Position numbers and translations under genes: made by a program. Positions 9,478 to 17,807 of a stretch of DNA of 64,000 nucleotides are shown here, in pieces. Under the pieces are notes generated by a model, which was not told the DNA's origin, searched no databases, and saw nothing but the letters and a program-made list of their open reading frames with translations. The DNA comes from CAYOHR01 sp964512145 (GTDB lineage: Bacteria; Bacteroidota; Bacteroidia; Flavobacteriales_G; JALEGO01): positions 1 through 64,000 of the forward strand of contig CAZEIM010000009.1 of NCBI GenBank assembly GCA_964512145.1, written 5' to 3'. Every line of letters starts with the position of its first letter. The first letter of the stretch is position 1.

Positions 9478-10170
9478 ATGAATCCAGTTTTAAACATTTT
9501 ATTAGTTGAAGATGATCCTAGTTTAGGTTTTGTAATAAAAGATAATTTAACTAAAAACGGTTATCAGGTTTACTTGGTTCAAGACGGTGAAAATGTTCTA
9601 AACGAATATTCTAAGCATAAATTTTCTGCCTGTATTTTAGATATTATGTTGCCCAAAAAAGATGGGTTTGATGTAGCTATTGATCTAAAAAAGGTAGCCC
9701 CTGATTTACCCATTATATTTTTAACCGCTAAATCACAGTTAGAAGATAAAATAAAAGCATTTAATTCAGGGGCGGATGATTATGTAACAAAACCATTCAA
9801 AATGGAAGAATTGTTATTAAGGTTACAAGCAGTATTAAAAAGAACAAAACACATTGTAACGGATGATAAACAATCTTACAACATTGGTAAATTTACTTTT
9901 GATTATAAAAACAGGAAGTTGTTGGGTGGTGAAGAAAGAGCACTAACCAAAAAAGAAGCCGAATTATTAAAGTTATTGTGCATGCATAAAAATTCTGTAT
10001 TAGAAAGAAACATTACTTTAAGTACTATTTGGGGAAAAGATGATTATTTTAATGGGCGCAGTATGGATGTGTTCATCACAAAACTCAGAAAATATTTACG
10101 AACCGATCCTAATATTGAAATACAAAACGTACATGGAATTGGTTTTAAATTAACCATTAAGGAAGCCTAA
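9478..10170 (+). CDS. OmpR/PhoB-family response regulator
   Basis: 230 residues: an N-terminal receiver domain (VEDDPSLGFVIKDNL acidic pocket, CILDIMLPKKDGFD with the phospho-acceptor Asp, FLTAKS, and the conserved Lys in DDYVTKPF) and a C-terminal winged-helix DNA-binding domain (LTKKEAELLKLLC, RNITLSTIWG, RSMDVFITKLRKYL). It lies 6 bases after the kinase gene and is intact although the kinase is frameshifted. If the kinase is really dead, this regulator would be orphaned. Similar to RprY. Its stop codon directly abuts that of the convergent DUF4301 gene. Confidence 0.92.
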   Translation: MNPVLNILLVEDDPSLGFVIKDNLTKNGYQVYLVQDGENVLNEYSKHKFSACILDIMLPKKDGFDVAIDLKKVAPDLPIIFLTAKSQLEDKIKAFNSGADDYVTKPFKMEELLLRLQAVLKRTKHIVTDDKQSYNIGKFTFDYKNRKLLGGEERALTKKEAELLKLLCMHKNSVLERNITLSTIWGKDDYFNGRSMDVFITKLRKYLRTDPNIEIQNVHGIGFKLTIKEA

Positions 10171-11523
10171 TTACTTCTTCAACAAGTCGAAAACCGTTTT
10201 TACCGGTTTAAACAATTCGTTCGGTATTTCTATAAAAAGAGTATTCCAATTAGCCATGCTCCCATTCCAAAGGCCTGGGTATTCCAGTATTTTAATATTT
10301 CTTCCTAAATGCGATTTTTGAGAAACCATATAGGCATTAGAATCTATAAAATCTTGCAAATCAAAAATTTGGCCATCATGCGTTTTAATACAACAAGCCA
10401 TATTTACAGGATTAAAATGCGTTGATTGTTGAAATATGGCCAATTGCTCTACATCCTGTTTATTAATTTGAGCACTTTCTATAATTTGTTTAGATTCCTT
10501 TCCCTCCTTATCTTTTACCCAAAATGGTCCACCTCCGGGTTCACCGGTATTTTTAACTACTCCACAAACGCGAATGGGTTTATGCAAAGCTTGTTTTAAA
10601 CCATGTACATCTTCCCATATTTTTGGGTCTATAGAAAAAGCATGTAATGTATATACATAATGTTTAGCTAAACTTTTATCCCAAGTACCCTCGGCTATGT
10701 GGTTTAATATGGCAAAACATTCGTTTTTGAGTTTTAATAACAATCCTCCCAATATTTTTTTATATTTTATATGTAAATCCATATTCTCATCAGTGGAGGT
10801 ATTATCTATATTTTGTATAAAAAGGATATCCGAATCCATGGCGTTTAAATTTTTTAACAAAGCACCATGTCCAGCGGGTCTGTATAAAATTTCTTCTTTC
10901 GAGGTTTTTACGATATTATTGTCATCATATAAAGAAATGGTATGTGTTTCTGAATCCTGTATAGACGTGGAAATATTCATGTGCCCCTTCTGAAGAAATG
11001 AAAACAAAGCATCAATTTTTTCCTTATATGTTTCTGGAACTGTAAAGTGAATGTTGGCTTCTTTTGCGTCTAATAATTTTAAATCGCGAATATGATGCTC
11101 AAAAGCTGTCTTATATTCATTGTTCTTTTTGCTAAACAGCAACATCCCTTTAGGCATTTGAGAAAATTCGTGTTCAATAATTTTTAAACAAAATGCACTA
11201 AAGTCTTCATCTTTATCGCGTTCATGTTCGAAACGTTGAATTAAAGAATCGTAAAAAGGATACAAATGAATATGTTCTAAAAATTGTTCGGTTAAATCGT
11301 TGTTTGTAGATACAATATCTTTAAACATTCGGGAAGCTGCTCCCGATGCGGGAATAAAAAAACATACCGAAATTTCTTTACTCCACAACGAAAAATACAT
11401 TTCATGCAATTGTTCTTCCTCAGAACTTAATTTTAAAATCCCGTCATGCCAAGTACAAGGCCTTAATACTTGTATAAAATAATTCGACTTTTTTAAAAGC
11501 TCTACCTGTTTTTCAATATCCAT
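10171..11523 (-). CDS. DUF4301 family protein
   Basis: 450 residues, recognised as DUF4301, a family found mostly in Bacteroidota. Near the N-terminus FIPASGAASRMFKDI resembles the nucleotide-binding loop of sugar-nucleotidyltransferase-like folds, and RPAGHGALLKNLNAMDSD plus GGGPFWVKDKEG are strongly conserved-looking. The enzymatic reaction is unknown; a nucleotidyltransferase-type activity is inferred from the loop. It is read leftward and shares an 11-bp-spaced direction with the downstream-facing hexapeptide protein gene, which lies immediately upstream of it, so the two are probably one transcript. Confidence 0.8.
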   Translation of the reverse strand: MDIEKQVELLKKSNYFIQVLRPCTWHDGILKLSSEEEQLHEMYFSLWSKEISVCFFIPASGAASRMFKDIVSTNNDLTEQFLEHIHLYPFYDSLIQRFEHERDKDEDFSAFCLKIIEHEFSQMPKGMLLFSKKNNEYKTAFEHHIRDLKLLDAKEANIHFTVPETYKEKIDALFSFLQKGHMNISTSIQDSETHTISLYDDNNIVKTSKEEILYRPAGHGALLKNLNAMDSDILFIQNIDNTSTDENMDLHIKYKKILGGLLLKLKNECFAILNHIAEGTWDKSLAKHYVYTLHAFSIDPKIWEDVHGLKQALHKPIRVCGVVKNTGEPGGGPFWVKDKEGKESKQIIESAQINKQDVEQLAIFQQSTHFNPVNMACCIKTHDGQIFDLQDFIDSNAYMVSQKSHLGRNIKILEYPGLWNGSMANWNTLFIEIPNELFKPVKTVFDLLKK

Positions 11524-11532
11524 AATACAAAA

Positions 11533-12138
11533 CTACTTTTTCTTTCTATTTTCCGATAAGGTTTTGTAGGTTTTTGTCATCTCGCGTTCAAATTTTGGTT
11601 CTGATGTTTTAGGAATACAAGGTTTTAAACTTAACATCATTTCTTGTGGAAGTTTTTGATATAATGCGGTGCCTTGTGTTTTCCATGCAATCATTTCATC
11701 GCTCACTTGTTTTTTAATTTGAGCCGGATTTCCTGCTATTACACTTCTATTGGGCACTTTAGTATCGGCTGCTACAAAGCTTAATGCCCCCACAATACAT
11801 TCATCTCCAATAATAACATGATCCATAATAACCGAGTTCATTCCAATTAAACAATTTTTGCCCAACGTTGCTCCATGAATAACTGCTCCATGCCCCACAT
11901 GAGCTCCTTCTTTTAACAATACGGTTACCCCTGGAAACATATGAATAACACAATTTTCTTGTATGTTGCAACCGTCTTCTACGATTATTTTCCCCCAATC
12001 TCCTCGTAACACGGCTCCTGGACCAACATATACTTTTTTCCCAATAACAACATGCCCAATAACACAAGCCATGGGATGAATAAAACTACTGGGATGTATT
12101 ACCGGAACGTGGTTGTTAAACTCGAATATATTATTCAT
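11533..12138 (-). CDS. Gamma-carbonic-anhydrase-like hexapeptide-repeat protein (PaaY/YrdA type)
   Basis: 201 residues when started at the ATG at 12138 (MNNIFEFNN); an upstream in-frame ATG at 12183 would add 15 unlikely residues and run into the divergent gene's promoter. The protein is a left-handed beta-helix built from hexapeptide repeats, with the three histidines that bind metal in gamma-carbonic anhydrases (CVIHMFPG, VGHGAVIHGA). The C-terminal part (PNRSVIAGNPAQIKKQVSDEM) matches PaaY/CaiE-like members. It may hydrate CO2 or act as an acyl-CoA related thioesterase or transferase; sequence alone cannot decide. Confidence 0.85.
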   Translation of the reverse strand: MNNIFEFNNHVPVIHPSSFIHPMACVIGHVVIGKKVYVGPGAVLRGDWGKIIVEDGCNIQENCVIHMFPGVTVLLKEGAHVGHGAVIHGATLGKNCLIGMNSVIMDHVIIGDECIVGALSFVAADTKVPNRSVIAGNPAQIKKQVSDEMIAWKTQGTALYQKLPQEMMLSLKPCIPKTSEPKFEREMTKTYKTLSENRKKK

Positions 12139-12187
12139 AATGGATACAAAATTTAATGTAAAATTAGCCAAAGAATTGTACAATACA

Positions 12188-12195
12188 TACCTTTG
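12188..12195 (+). promoter_or_regulatory. Bacteroidota -7 promoter element (TAccTTTG)
   Basis: Exact match to the Bacteroidota -7 consensus TAnnTTTG, 15 bases before the DUF4920 gene. I see no good -33 TTG at the usual distance, so confidence is moderate. Confidence 0.5.
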
Positions 12196-12210
12196 CTTTA
12201 TTTTTGAGCC

Positions 12211-12693
12211 ATGATGACAAAAAATGTTGCTATTTTATTTTTTTTAGTTTTTTTTTCTTGCACAAATAACACTAAACAACAGGAATATGACTTGCTCAGT
12301 CATTTCGAATTATATGGTGATTCCATAGATGAAAAAGGAGCGGTAACCATGAGTAGGTTTTTAAGTGAAGTAGATAGCTCTGGATCAGATTCTGTAAAAG
12401 TATTGGCTAAAATTACCGAATGTTGTCAAAAAAAAGGATGTTGGATGAAAGTTGATTTAGGGGGAGGAAAAACGATGCAGGTAACTTTTAAAGACTATGG
12501 GTTTTTTATGCCTTTAGATTGCGCTAATAAAGAAGCTATTTTATTTGGAAAAGCCTATTACGATACTGTTACCGTAGACGTGTTAAAACACTATGCCAAA
12601 GATGCCGGTAAAACGCAAGAAGAAATTGATGCTATAACCCAGCCGGAATATCAACTTTCGTTTGAAGCCAGTGGAGTTTTGTTGAAGAAATGA
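12211..12693 (+). CDS. DUF4920 lipoprotein
   Basis: 160 residues. The N-terminus is a lipoprotein signal peptide (ILFFLVFFSC, lipobox Cys at residue 17), so the protein is probably anchored in the envelope. The rest matches DUF4920 (ITECCQKKGCWMKVDLG, MQVTFKDYGFFMPLD), where a conserved cysteine pair precedes a beta-rich, OB-fold-like domain. Function unknown. Two consecutive ATG codons (12211 and 12214) could serve as start. It is divergent from the hexapeptide protein gene, with 72 bases between them. Confidence 0.85.
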   Translation: MMTKNVAILFFLVFFSCTNNTKQQEYDLLSHFELYGDSIDEKGAVTMSRFLSEVDSSGSDSVKVLAKITECCQKKGCWMKVDLGGGKTMQVTFKDYGFFMPLDCANKEAILFGKAYYDTVTVDVLKHYAKDAGKTQEEIDAITQPEYQLSFEASGVLLKK

Positions 12694-12908
12694 TTTCACG
12701 GATTAGGGTAAATAATATAAGCAGCATAAATCTGTAAAAATCTGGTTGGGTTTTGTGAGCTTTTAATGAATATATGAGTTAGTTATGCTTTGCTGTAAAA
12801 GGACAGCCAGACACACAAAGATTGTGAATATTTAAACGGCAACAAAGTAACGTCAAAACAAATATCTTTCTTAAATTTGACACAACTTGACAAATCAAAA
12901 TTTGTACA
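12694..12908. other. 215-bp intergenic stretch before the XRE regulator
   Basis: No convincing gene. The last ~30 bases hold two direct TTGACA hexamers 10 bases apart, just before the regulator's start. They could be a binding site for it, or -35-like elements; no inverted-repeat structure of the usual controller-protein box type is clear. Confidence 0.4.
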
Positions 12909-13199
12909 ATGAACTCGCTTGGAGAAAAAATAAGAGCATTACGTGAATCCAAAGGAATACTCCTTAGACAGGTTGCTGCATATTTAGAAATTGACACAGC
13001 ATTAATTAGCAAAATCGAAAGAGGAGAAAGACGACTAACAAGAGAACAAGTAATCAAACTTGCAAATTATTACAAGGTTACTGACGAAGAACTATTAACT
13101 CTGTGGCTTAGTGACAAGGTTCTAGACACAATCGACAGCGATCCATTCGCAATGCAAGGATTAAATAAAGCAAAAACCATCTTAAAGACAATGTTATGA
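12909..13199 (+). CDS. XRE-family helix-turn-helix regulator (restriction-modification controller type)
   Basis: 96 residues. The N-terminal 70 residues are a canonical HTH_3 domain (EKIRALRESKGILLRQVAAY, then LEIDTALISKIERGERRLTR). In Bacteroidota close relatives of this form usually sit next to a DNA methyltransferase or restriction gene and act as controllers. No methyltransferase or nuclease is visible here, so it is an orphan or a remnant of a lost system. The stop overlaps the start of the following 54-residue gene as ATGA, which indicates translational coupling. Confidence 0.85.
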   Translation: MNSLGEKIRALRESKGILLRQVAAYLEIDTALISKIERGERRLTREQVIKLANYYKVTDEELLTLWLSDKVLDTIDSDPFAMQGLNKAKTILKTML

Positions 13200-13360
13200 A
13201 AATAACCAAAAAATATTTTATCAGAACAAAAGGGAAAGCTGAATTCAAAACATATCATTTAATTAATGTAGAAACATTCGATATGCTTGATAATTACTTT
13301 TATTCTGAAAAAGAAGCAAAAGAAGAATATAAATTGGAACTAAACTTGATAAAAAAGTAG
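13196..13360 (+). CDS. Small protein of 54 residues, coupled to the XRE regulator
   Basis: Starts with ATG at 13196, overlapping the regulator's TGA by four bases (ATGA), and ends at TAG 13358-13360. The sequence begins MKITKKYFIRTKGKAEF and is rich in lysine, tyrosine and glutamate; it has no signal peptide or membrane segment. I do not recognise a family. The coupling with the regulator is the main support that it is a real gene. It could be a partner or antidote-like protein, but that is a guess. Confidence 0.55.
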   Translation: MKITKKYFIRTKGKAEFKTYHLINVETFDMLDNYFYSEKEAKEEYKLELNLIKK

Positions 13361-13437
13361 GACAATGAATTAACAACCAAAGTCCCCTCACACTTTCGAA
13401 TAAAATATAGACTCCCCTCATAATAGAACACGAGTAA

Positions 13438-13469
13438 TTTTTACCTCTATTTTAAAAACGAGGGTGAAA
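13438..13469. repeat. Degenerate inverted repeat upstream of fic
   Basis: Arms TTTTTACCTC (13438-13447) and GAGGGTGAAA (13460-13469) pair at 8 of 10 positions around a 12-base spacer. Arm length, sequence and spacing resemble the perfect palindrome 41 bases downstream, so this may be a second, weaker operator. Confidence 0.5.
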
Positions 13470-13478
13470 TTTTAGTAT

Positions 13479-13509
13479 TTTTACTCTTGTAATTAATATA
13501 AGAGTAAAA
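13479..13509. promoter_or_regulatory. Perfect palindromic operator over the fic promoter
   Basis: TTTTACTCTT (13479-13488) and AAGAGTAAAA (13500-13509) form a perfect 10-bp inverted repeat around 11 bases. The left arm overlaps a -33-like TTG (13487-13489) and the right arm ends 2 bases before the -7 element (13512-13519), so a bound protein would block RNA polymerase. The likely ligand is the winged-helix domain of the Fic protein itself or the nearby XRE protein (inference). Confidence 0.7.
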
Positions 13510-13511
13510 CG

Positions 13512-13519
13512 TACCTTTG
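13512..13519 (+). promoter_or_regulatory. fic promoter -7 element (TAccTTTG)
   Basis: Exact TAnnTTTG, with a TTG 22 bases upstream (13487-13489). The ATG at 13526 begins only 6 bases after it, so the transcript would be leaderless or nearly so. Confidence 0.65.
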
Positions 13520-13525
13520 AACGTC

Positions 13526-14638
13526 ATGGAAAAATTTAACCGAAAAATTCCGTATAACAACTTGCCATTACTACCTCCAAAGGCCGACATAGAAACCAAA
13601 CGCATACTTCAAAAAACGATTTCGGCAGGACGAGCATTGGCACAACTAAATGGAACTTTAATCAATTTACCCAATCCTACTCTGTTTATAGATACGATAT
13701 ATTTACAAGAAGCAAAAGCGAGCTCGGAAGTAGAAAATATAATTACAACAAACGATGAACTCTATAAGTCATTAGTTGCTGACAGAAAAATAGAAAACTC
13801 AGCTACAAAAGAAGTTTTAAGCTACAAGCAAGCTCTTTGGTTAGGTTTAGAAGAATTGAAAGTAAAACCATTTATAACCACCAATCTTTGTATTAAAATT
13901 GTTCAATGTATAAAACAAAATAACACTTCAATTCGGAATACACCCGGAACTACATTAAGCAACACACAAGGTGAAATTATTTACACCCCACCAAGTGGTG
14001 AACAGATTATACGTGAGAAACTAGCTAATTTAGAAAAGTTCATAAATGAAAATGAAACATATTCTGGTAAGCATAGTCGAACCATAGACCCATTAATTAA
14101 AATGGCGATATTGCACTATCAATTTGAAGCTATACACCCTTTCTCGGATGGTAATGGCAGAACGGGAAGAATTTTATTGTTATTGTACCTAAAACTTTCG
14201 GGTTTATTGGACACACCAGCAATCTACTTAAGTGAATATATCATTAAAAACAAAATTGAATATTATAGATGCTTACAACATGTAACCGAAAAAAATGAAT
14301 GGGAAGATTACATCTTGTATATGTTGGATATGATTGAAGTAACGGCTAATAAAGGATTAAAGAGACTAAATAAAATAAATGTAGCCATGGAAGATACTGC
14401 AAACGAAATTAAAAAGAAATTGCCAAAAATTTATTCAAAAGATCTAATTGAGATTTTATTTCGTTTACCTTACACCAAACGTCAACACCTAATGGATGAA
14501 AATATTGGAAACTTAAAAACAGTTGGAAATTATTTAATAGTTTTAGAAGAAAATGGCTTTTTAAAATCAGAAAAAGTAGGAAAAGAGAAACTATACCTGA
14601 ACTATAAACTATTAAAAATATTGGAGGAAAAGGAATAA
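13526..14638 (+). CDS. Fic-domain protein (AMPylase type) with N-terminal inhibitory motif and C-terminal winged helix
   Basis: 370 residues from the ATG at 13526; an in-frame TTG at 13517 lies inside the promoter element and is rejected. Order of parts: a Fic_N-type N-terminal region containing SSEVEN at residues 66-71, which fits the inhibitory helix motif (S/T)xxxE(G/N) of self-inhibited (class II) Fic proteins; the catalytic motif HPFSDGNGRTGR at residues about 204-215, complete; and a C-terminal winged-helix-like region (residues ~290-370). Fic proteins of this form transfer AMP from ATP to target hydroxyl groups. The target is unknown. Upstream lie a palindromic operator and the XRE cassette; a leucine-rich-repeat gene follows 50 bases later. 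It could work as a stress modulator or a toxin-antitoxin in one chain. Confidence 0.9.
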   Translation: MEKFNRKIPYNNLPLLPPKADIETKRILQKTISAGRALAQLNGTLINLPNPTLFIDTIYLQEAKASSEVENIITTNDELYKSLVADRKIENSATKEVLSYKQALWLGLEELKVKPFITTNLCIKIVQCIKQNNTSIRNTPGTTLSNTQGEIIYTPPSGEQIIREKLANLEKFINENETYSGKHSRTIDPLIKMAILHYQFEAIHPFSDGNGRTGRILLLLYLKLSGLLDTPAIYLSEYIIKNKIEYYRCLQHVTEKNEWEDYILYMLDMIEVTANKGLKRLNKINVAMEDTANEIKKKLPKIYSKDLIEILFRLPYTKRQHLMDENIGNLKTVGNYLIVLEENGFLKSEKVGKEKLYLNYKLLKILEEKE

Positions 14639-14688
14639 CAGCCAATTCATTTTGGTATACTTTTTGGTTCATTTCATATAAAAAACAT

Positions 14689-15336
14689 ATGAAACCAATA
14701 TACCTCTTTTTACTCAGTTTAGTATTTATTGTTTTCACTAAATTTTCTTGGAGTAACAGCGCAAGCGAATACTATCGTTTTCATAATGGATATTACAGCA
14801 ACCTCAACTTGGCATTACAAAACCCTAGTAAAGTAGTTATTTTGGATTTATCCAACAGGAGACTCACAAACATTCCCTCGTCTGTAGCCGATTTTTCAAA
14901 TTTGGAAGTACTTATTTTAAACAATAACCACATTGAATATCTTTCCAGCACCATTTCATATTTAAAAAACATAAGAGAATTATATTTGATGAACAACAAC
15001 ATAAAACAAATATCTTCAAACGTTTCGTATCTTAAAAACCTTACCGTATTAGATCTTTCTTACAACCAAATTAATCAAATTTCTTCCCCCATTAGTTATT
15101 TAGAAAATTTAGAATATCTAGATTTAAGTTTCAACCAAATTGATGTTATATCTTCTCCGGTATCGTATTTAAAACAATTGAAGTATTTGTATTTAAATAA
15201 TAATCAAATTTCTGTTTTATCTTCTTCTTTATGGTATTTAGAAAATTTAATGTGTTTAGATGTTCGTTTTAACAAAATTAATCACATTCCAAACTCGGTG
15301 TATTATCTTCCCAATTTAAGAGATTTTCAATATTAA
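14689..15336 (+). CDS. Secreted leucine-rich-repeat protein
   Basis: 215 residues with a signal peptide (IYLFLLSLVFIVFTKFSWSN). From residue ~45 to the end there are about seven leucine-rich repeats of 23 residues (for example LTVLDLSYNQINQISSPISY, LEYLDLSFNQIDVISSPVSY), unusually uniform, each with a SSxxSYLxNL signature. No C-terminal cap, anchor or T9SS domain is visible. LRR domains bind proteins; the partner is unknown. It is downstream of fic in the same direction. Confidence 0.85.
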   Translation: MKPIYLFLLSLVFIVFTKFSWSNSASEYYRFHNGYYSNLNLALQNPSKVVILDLSNRRLTNIPSSVADFSNLEVLILNNNHIEYLSSTISYLKNIRELYLMNNNIKQISSNVSYLKNLTVLDLSYNQINQISSPISYLENLEYLDLSFNQIDVISSPVSYLKQLKYLYLNNNQISVLSSSLWYLENLMCLDVRFNKINHIPNSVYYLPNLRDFQY

Positions 15337-15412
15337 AATGAATGAATTGTTTGCTCAAAACACACTCTACAAATTTTCTTAGGTTGTTAGCTATATAAAA
15401 TCAATATGTAGT

Positions 15413-17680
15413 TTAATGATTTTTCTTATTTTTTCCTCTCCCCCACAGTAACAAGACCGGTAATAAAAATAAATCTGCTAGTACTGCAAAAAACAAGGTA
15501 ATTGAAATTAATAATCCTACATTATACACACTTTGAAAGCTAGAAAAAATAAGTAATAAAAAACCTCCGCTTAATATTAAACTCGTAATAATTATGGCTT
15601 TTCCGGTGTGCAAAAAGGTGTTTTTTAAAGCAAAAAGAGGATGTTTGCTTTTGTTTAATTCAAGGTTATATTTAGTTAAAAAATGAATGGTATCATCTAC
15701 ACAAATACTAAAGGCGATGGTAAAAATAATAGATGAAGCTACGTTTAAATGAATGTTAAAATATCCCATAACTGCTCCAATCATTAATAAAGGAATAATA
15801 TTAGGAATTAGTGATACTATAATAATATTGGGGCTTTTAAAAAGCATCATCATAATCATTGAAATTATTACGAATGAAATCAATAAACCCCACAACATAT
15901 TTTTTACTAAATACAAATTGTTTTTATCAATTAATGATCCCATGCCTGTGTAATGAAACTCTATTCCTTCAATTTGTAGGCTTTTAATAAATTCTTGTAA
16001 TTTTTTTTCTTTTTGCAAACAGGATTTAGCACCATAGTCGGGCATTTTTCCAGTAATACGCATTGTTTTTTTATCTTTTGAGATTAACCCTTTTAATGGA
16101 AGTGACTTTTGATATTTTTGGATAGTTTTTACAGTTTTTTCATAATCATGCAAACTATCGGGTAATTGGTAATATTGGATGTTTCCGTTATGGCTTGACT
16201 GATTAAGTGCTTGAATAATACTTAACGGAGATATTAACATATGTACACCAAATGAATCAATCAAATATTCGTGAACCTTTTCTAAACTTTTCATGGTTTG
16301 AAAGTCCCATATTTGTATTGAATCGGAAATTATTTCAACCCCCATTTCAAATGGTCGGGCACCGCTAAAATTTTTTTCTTGATAAATATATCCTTCTTTA
16401 AGTGGGTCTTTATCTGAAATATCTTCTAATAAAAAATTTTCTACATTAATTTTAAAGATTCCATATACTGAAATTAAGATAACTCCCAGCGTGACCCATA
16501 ATATTTTTTTGGGGTTTCTAACAATATATAAAAACAACCAACTTAGTACGGTATTCCATGTGTTATTTTGTTTAGCTTCTTTAAATAGTAATCGGGTATT
16601 TAGTAAATAAACAGCCGGTGGAACTATAGCATAGGTTAAAATAAATGCTAAAACTACGCCTATTGCCGTTATAATTCCAAATTCTTTAATAGGTCGTATG
16701 CTTACGGTAAGTAATGTTAAAAAACCTACTGCGGTGGTTAATGAAGTTAAAAACGTAGCTTTGCCAACATCTTTTATGGTTAATTTAATAGATGTAAGAG
16801 AATCTTTGTTTTTTCTGTAAACATCGAGGTATCTTGAAAAAAAATGTACTGAATCGGATATCCCTACCACAAATAAAATTGTAGGTAATAATACCGAAAT
16901 TACATCTATGCCATGTTGAAATACTGCCATTCCTATAAAAACCCATAGTAGGGTTAATACAACCACTACAATGGGAATAATCACTACTAATAATTTTTTA
17001 AATACCCAAATTAAAAACAACAAAACCAATACAAAAGATAAACTCATAAATAGGATGGTTTCTTGTTGTATCTTTTTAAGATAATGGTACTGTCCATGTA
17101 TTCTTCCTGCAAAATATACTTTATCAAAAGCATACTTTTCAACCGTTTTTTCCATGATATTTAATAAGCTATCGCTTTTATTTTTCGATAAAAATTCGGT
17201 GTGTTTTATAAGTAAGCTTACAGCTTTTGCATCTTTTGAAAAAAAGGTTCCTATTAATTTTGGGTCTTGATAAATTCGGGCAGAATCTTGTGCGTATAAA
17301 CTGTCTTGTAAAACATGTAAATATGGAATTTCTATCGGGCCTAATGGCGAAAAAACTACCCAGGATATATTGGTAGGGCTTTGAACCTGAATTATATTTT
17401 TTATATTGGATATTTCATGGGTCGCATTTTGTAATTTTTTAAGAAAATTGGAGGTAAAAATTCCTTGCTTATTAATAATGGTTATAAATAAAAAGTCGTT
17501 ATCCGACTCAAATTTATCTCGATACGATAGATAATATTGTAAAGAAGGGTCATTAACCGGAAAAAAGCTCTCAAAATCGTAATTAAACCGTGTGTTTTTT
17601 AAAAAGTACGATCCTACTAAAGTAATGAAAAGGATTAATACAAGTGTATATAAAGATAGCTTTCGGAATTTTTTATTCAT
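15413..17680 (-). CDS. RND-superfamily (MMPL/patched-like) exporter
   Basis: 755 residues from the ATG at 17680 (MNKKFRKLS); a start at 17701 would add seven residues. One N-terminal membrane helix, a periplasmic loop (residues ~45-200), a block of about five helices (FVLVLLFLIWVFKKLLVVII, VGISDSVHFFSRYLDVYRKN), then a second copy of this layout (VCVDDTIHFLTKYNLELNKS in the same position as VGISDSVHFF). This two-fold pattern with SDSVHF and DDTIHF in TM4 is typical of HAE3-type RND exporters, which are driven by protons and often move lipids or hopanoids. Substrate unknown. Its start faces away from the MBL gene. Confidence 0.85.
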   Translation of the reverse strand: MNKKFRKLSLYTLVLILFITLVGSYFLKNTRFNYDFESFFPVNDPSLQYYLSYRDKFESDNDFLFITIINKQGIFTSNFLKKLQNATHEISNIKNIIQVQSPTNISWVVFSPLGPIEIPYLHVLQDSLYAQDSARIYQDPKLIGTFFSKDAKAVSLLIKHTEFLSKNKSDSLLNIMEKTVEKYAFDKVYFAGRIHGQYHYLKKIQQETILFMSLSFVLVLLFLIWVFKKLLVVIIPIVVVVLTLLWVFIGMAVFQHGIDVISVLLPTILFVVGISDSVHFFSRYLDVYRKNKDSLTSIKLTIKDVGKATFLTSLTTAVGFLTLLTVSIRPIKEFGIITAIGVVLAFILTYAIVPPAVYLLNTRLLFKEAKQNNTWNTVLSWLFLYIVRNPKKILWVTLGVILISVYGIFKINVENFLLEDISDKDPLKEGYIYQEKNFSGARPFEMGVEIISDSIQIWDFQTMKSLEKVHEYLIDSFGVHMLISPLSIIQALNQSSHNGNIQYYQLPDSLHDYEKTVKTIQKYQKSLPLKGLISKDKKTMRITGKMPDYGAKSCLQKEKKLQEFIKSLQIEGIEFHYTGMGSLIDKNNLYLVKNMLWGLLISFVIISMIMMMLFKSPNIIIVSLIPNIIPLLMIGAVMGYFNIHLNVASSIIFTIAFSICVDDTIHFLTKYNLELNKSKHPLFALKNTFLHTGKAIIITSLILSGGFLLLIFSSFQSVYNVGLLISITLFFAVLADLFLLPVLLLWGRGKNKKNH

Positions 17681-17807
17681 ACGATAAAAATACAAATCCA
17701 ATACAAGGTAGTTGTTTTATATAGAATGTAAACAAGAAAAAACTGGAAGAGTTTATGGAATATATATATAAATATTTTATCGTAATTTAGAACATTATTT
17801 TTTTATC

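Noticed and set aside
12773..13525. A complete restriction-modification system
   Set aside because: Only a controller-type HTH gene is present; no methyltransferase or nuclease motif occurs in any frame of this stretch.
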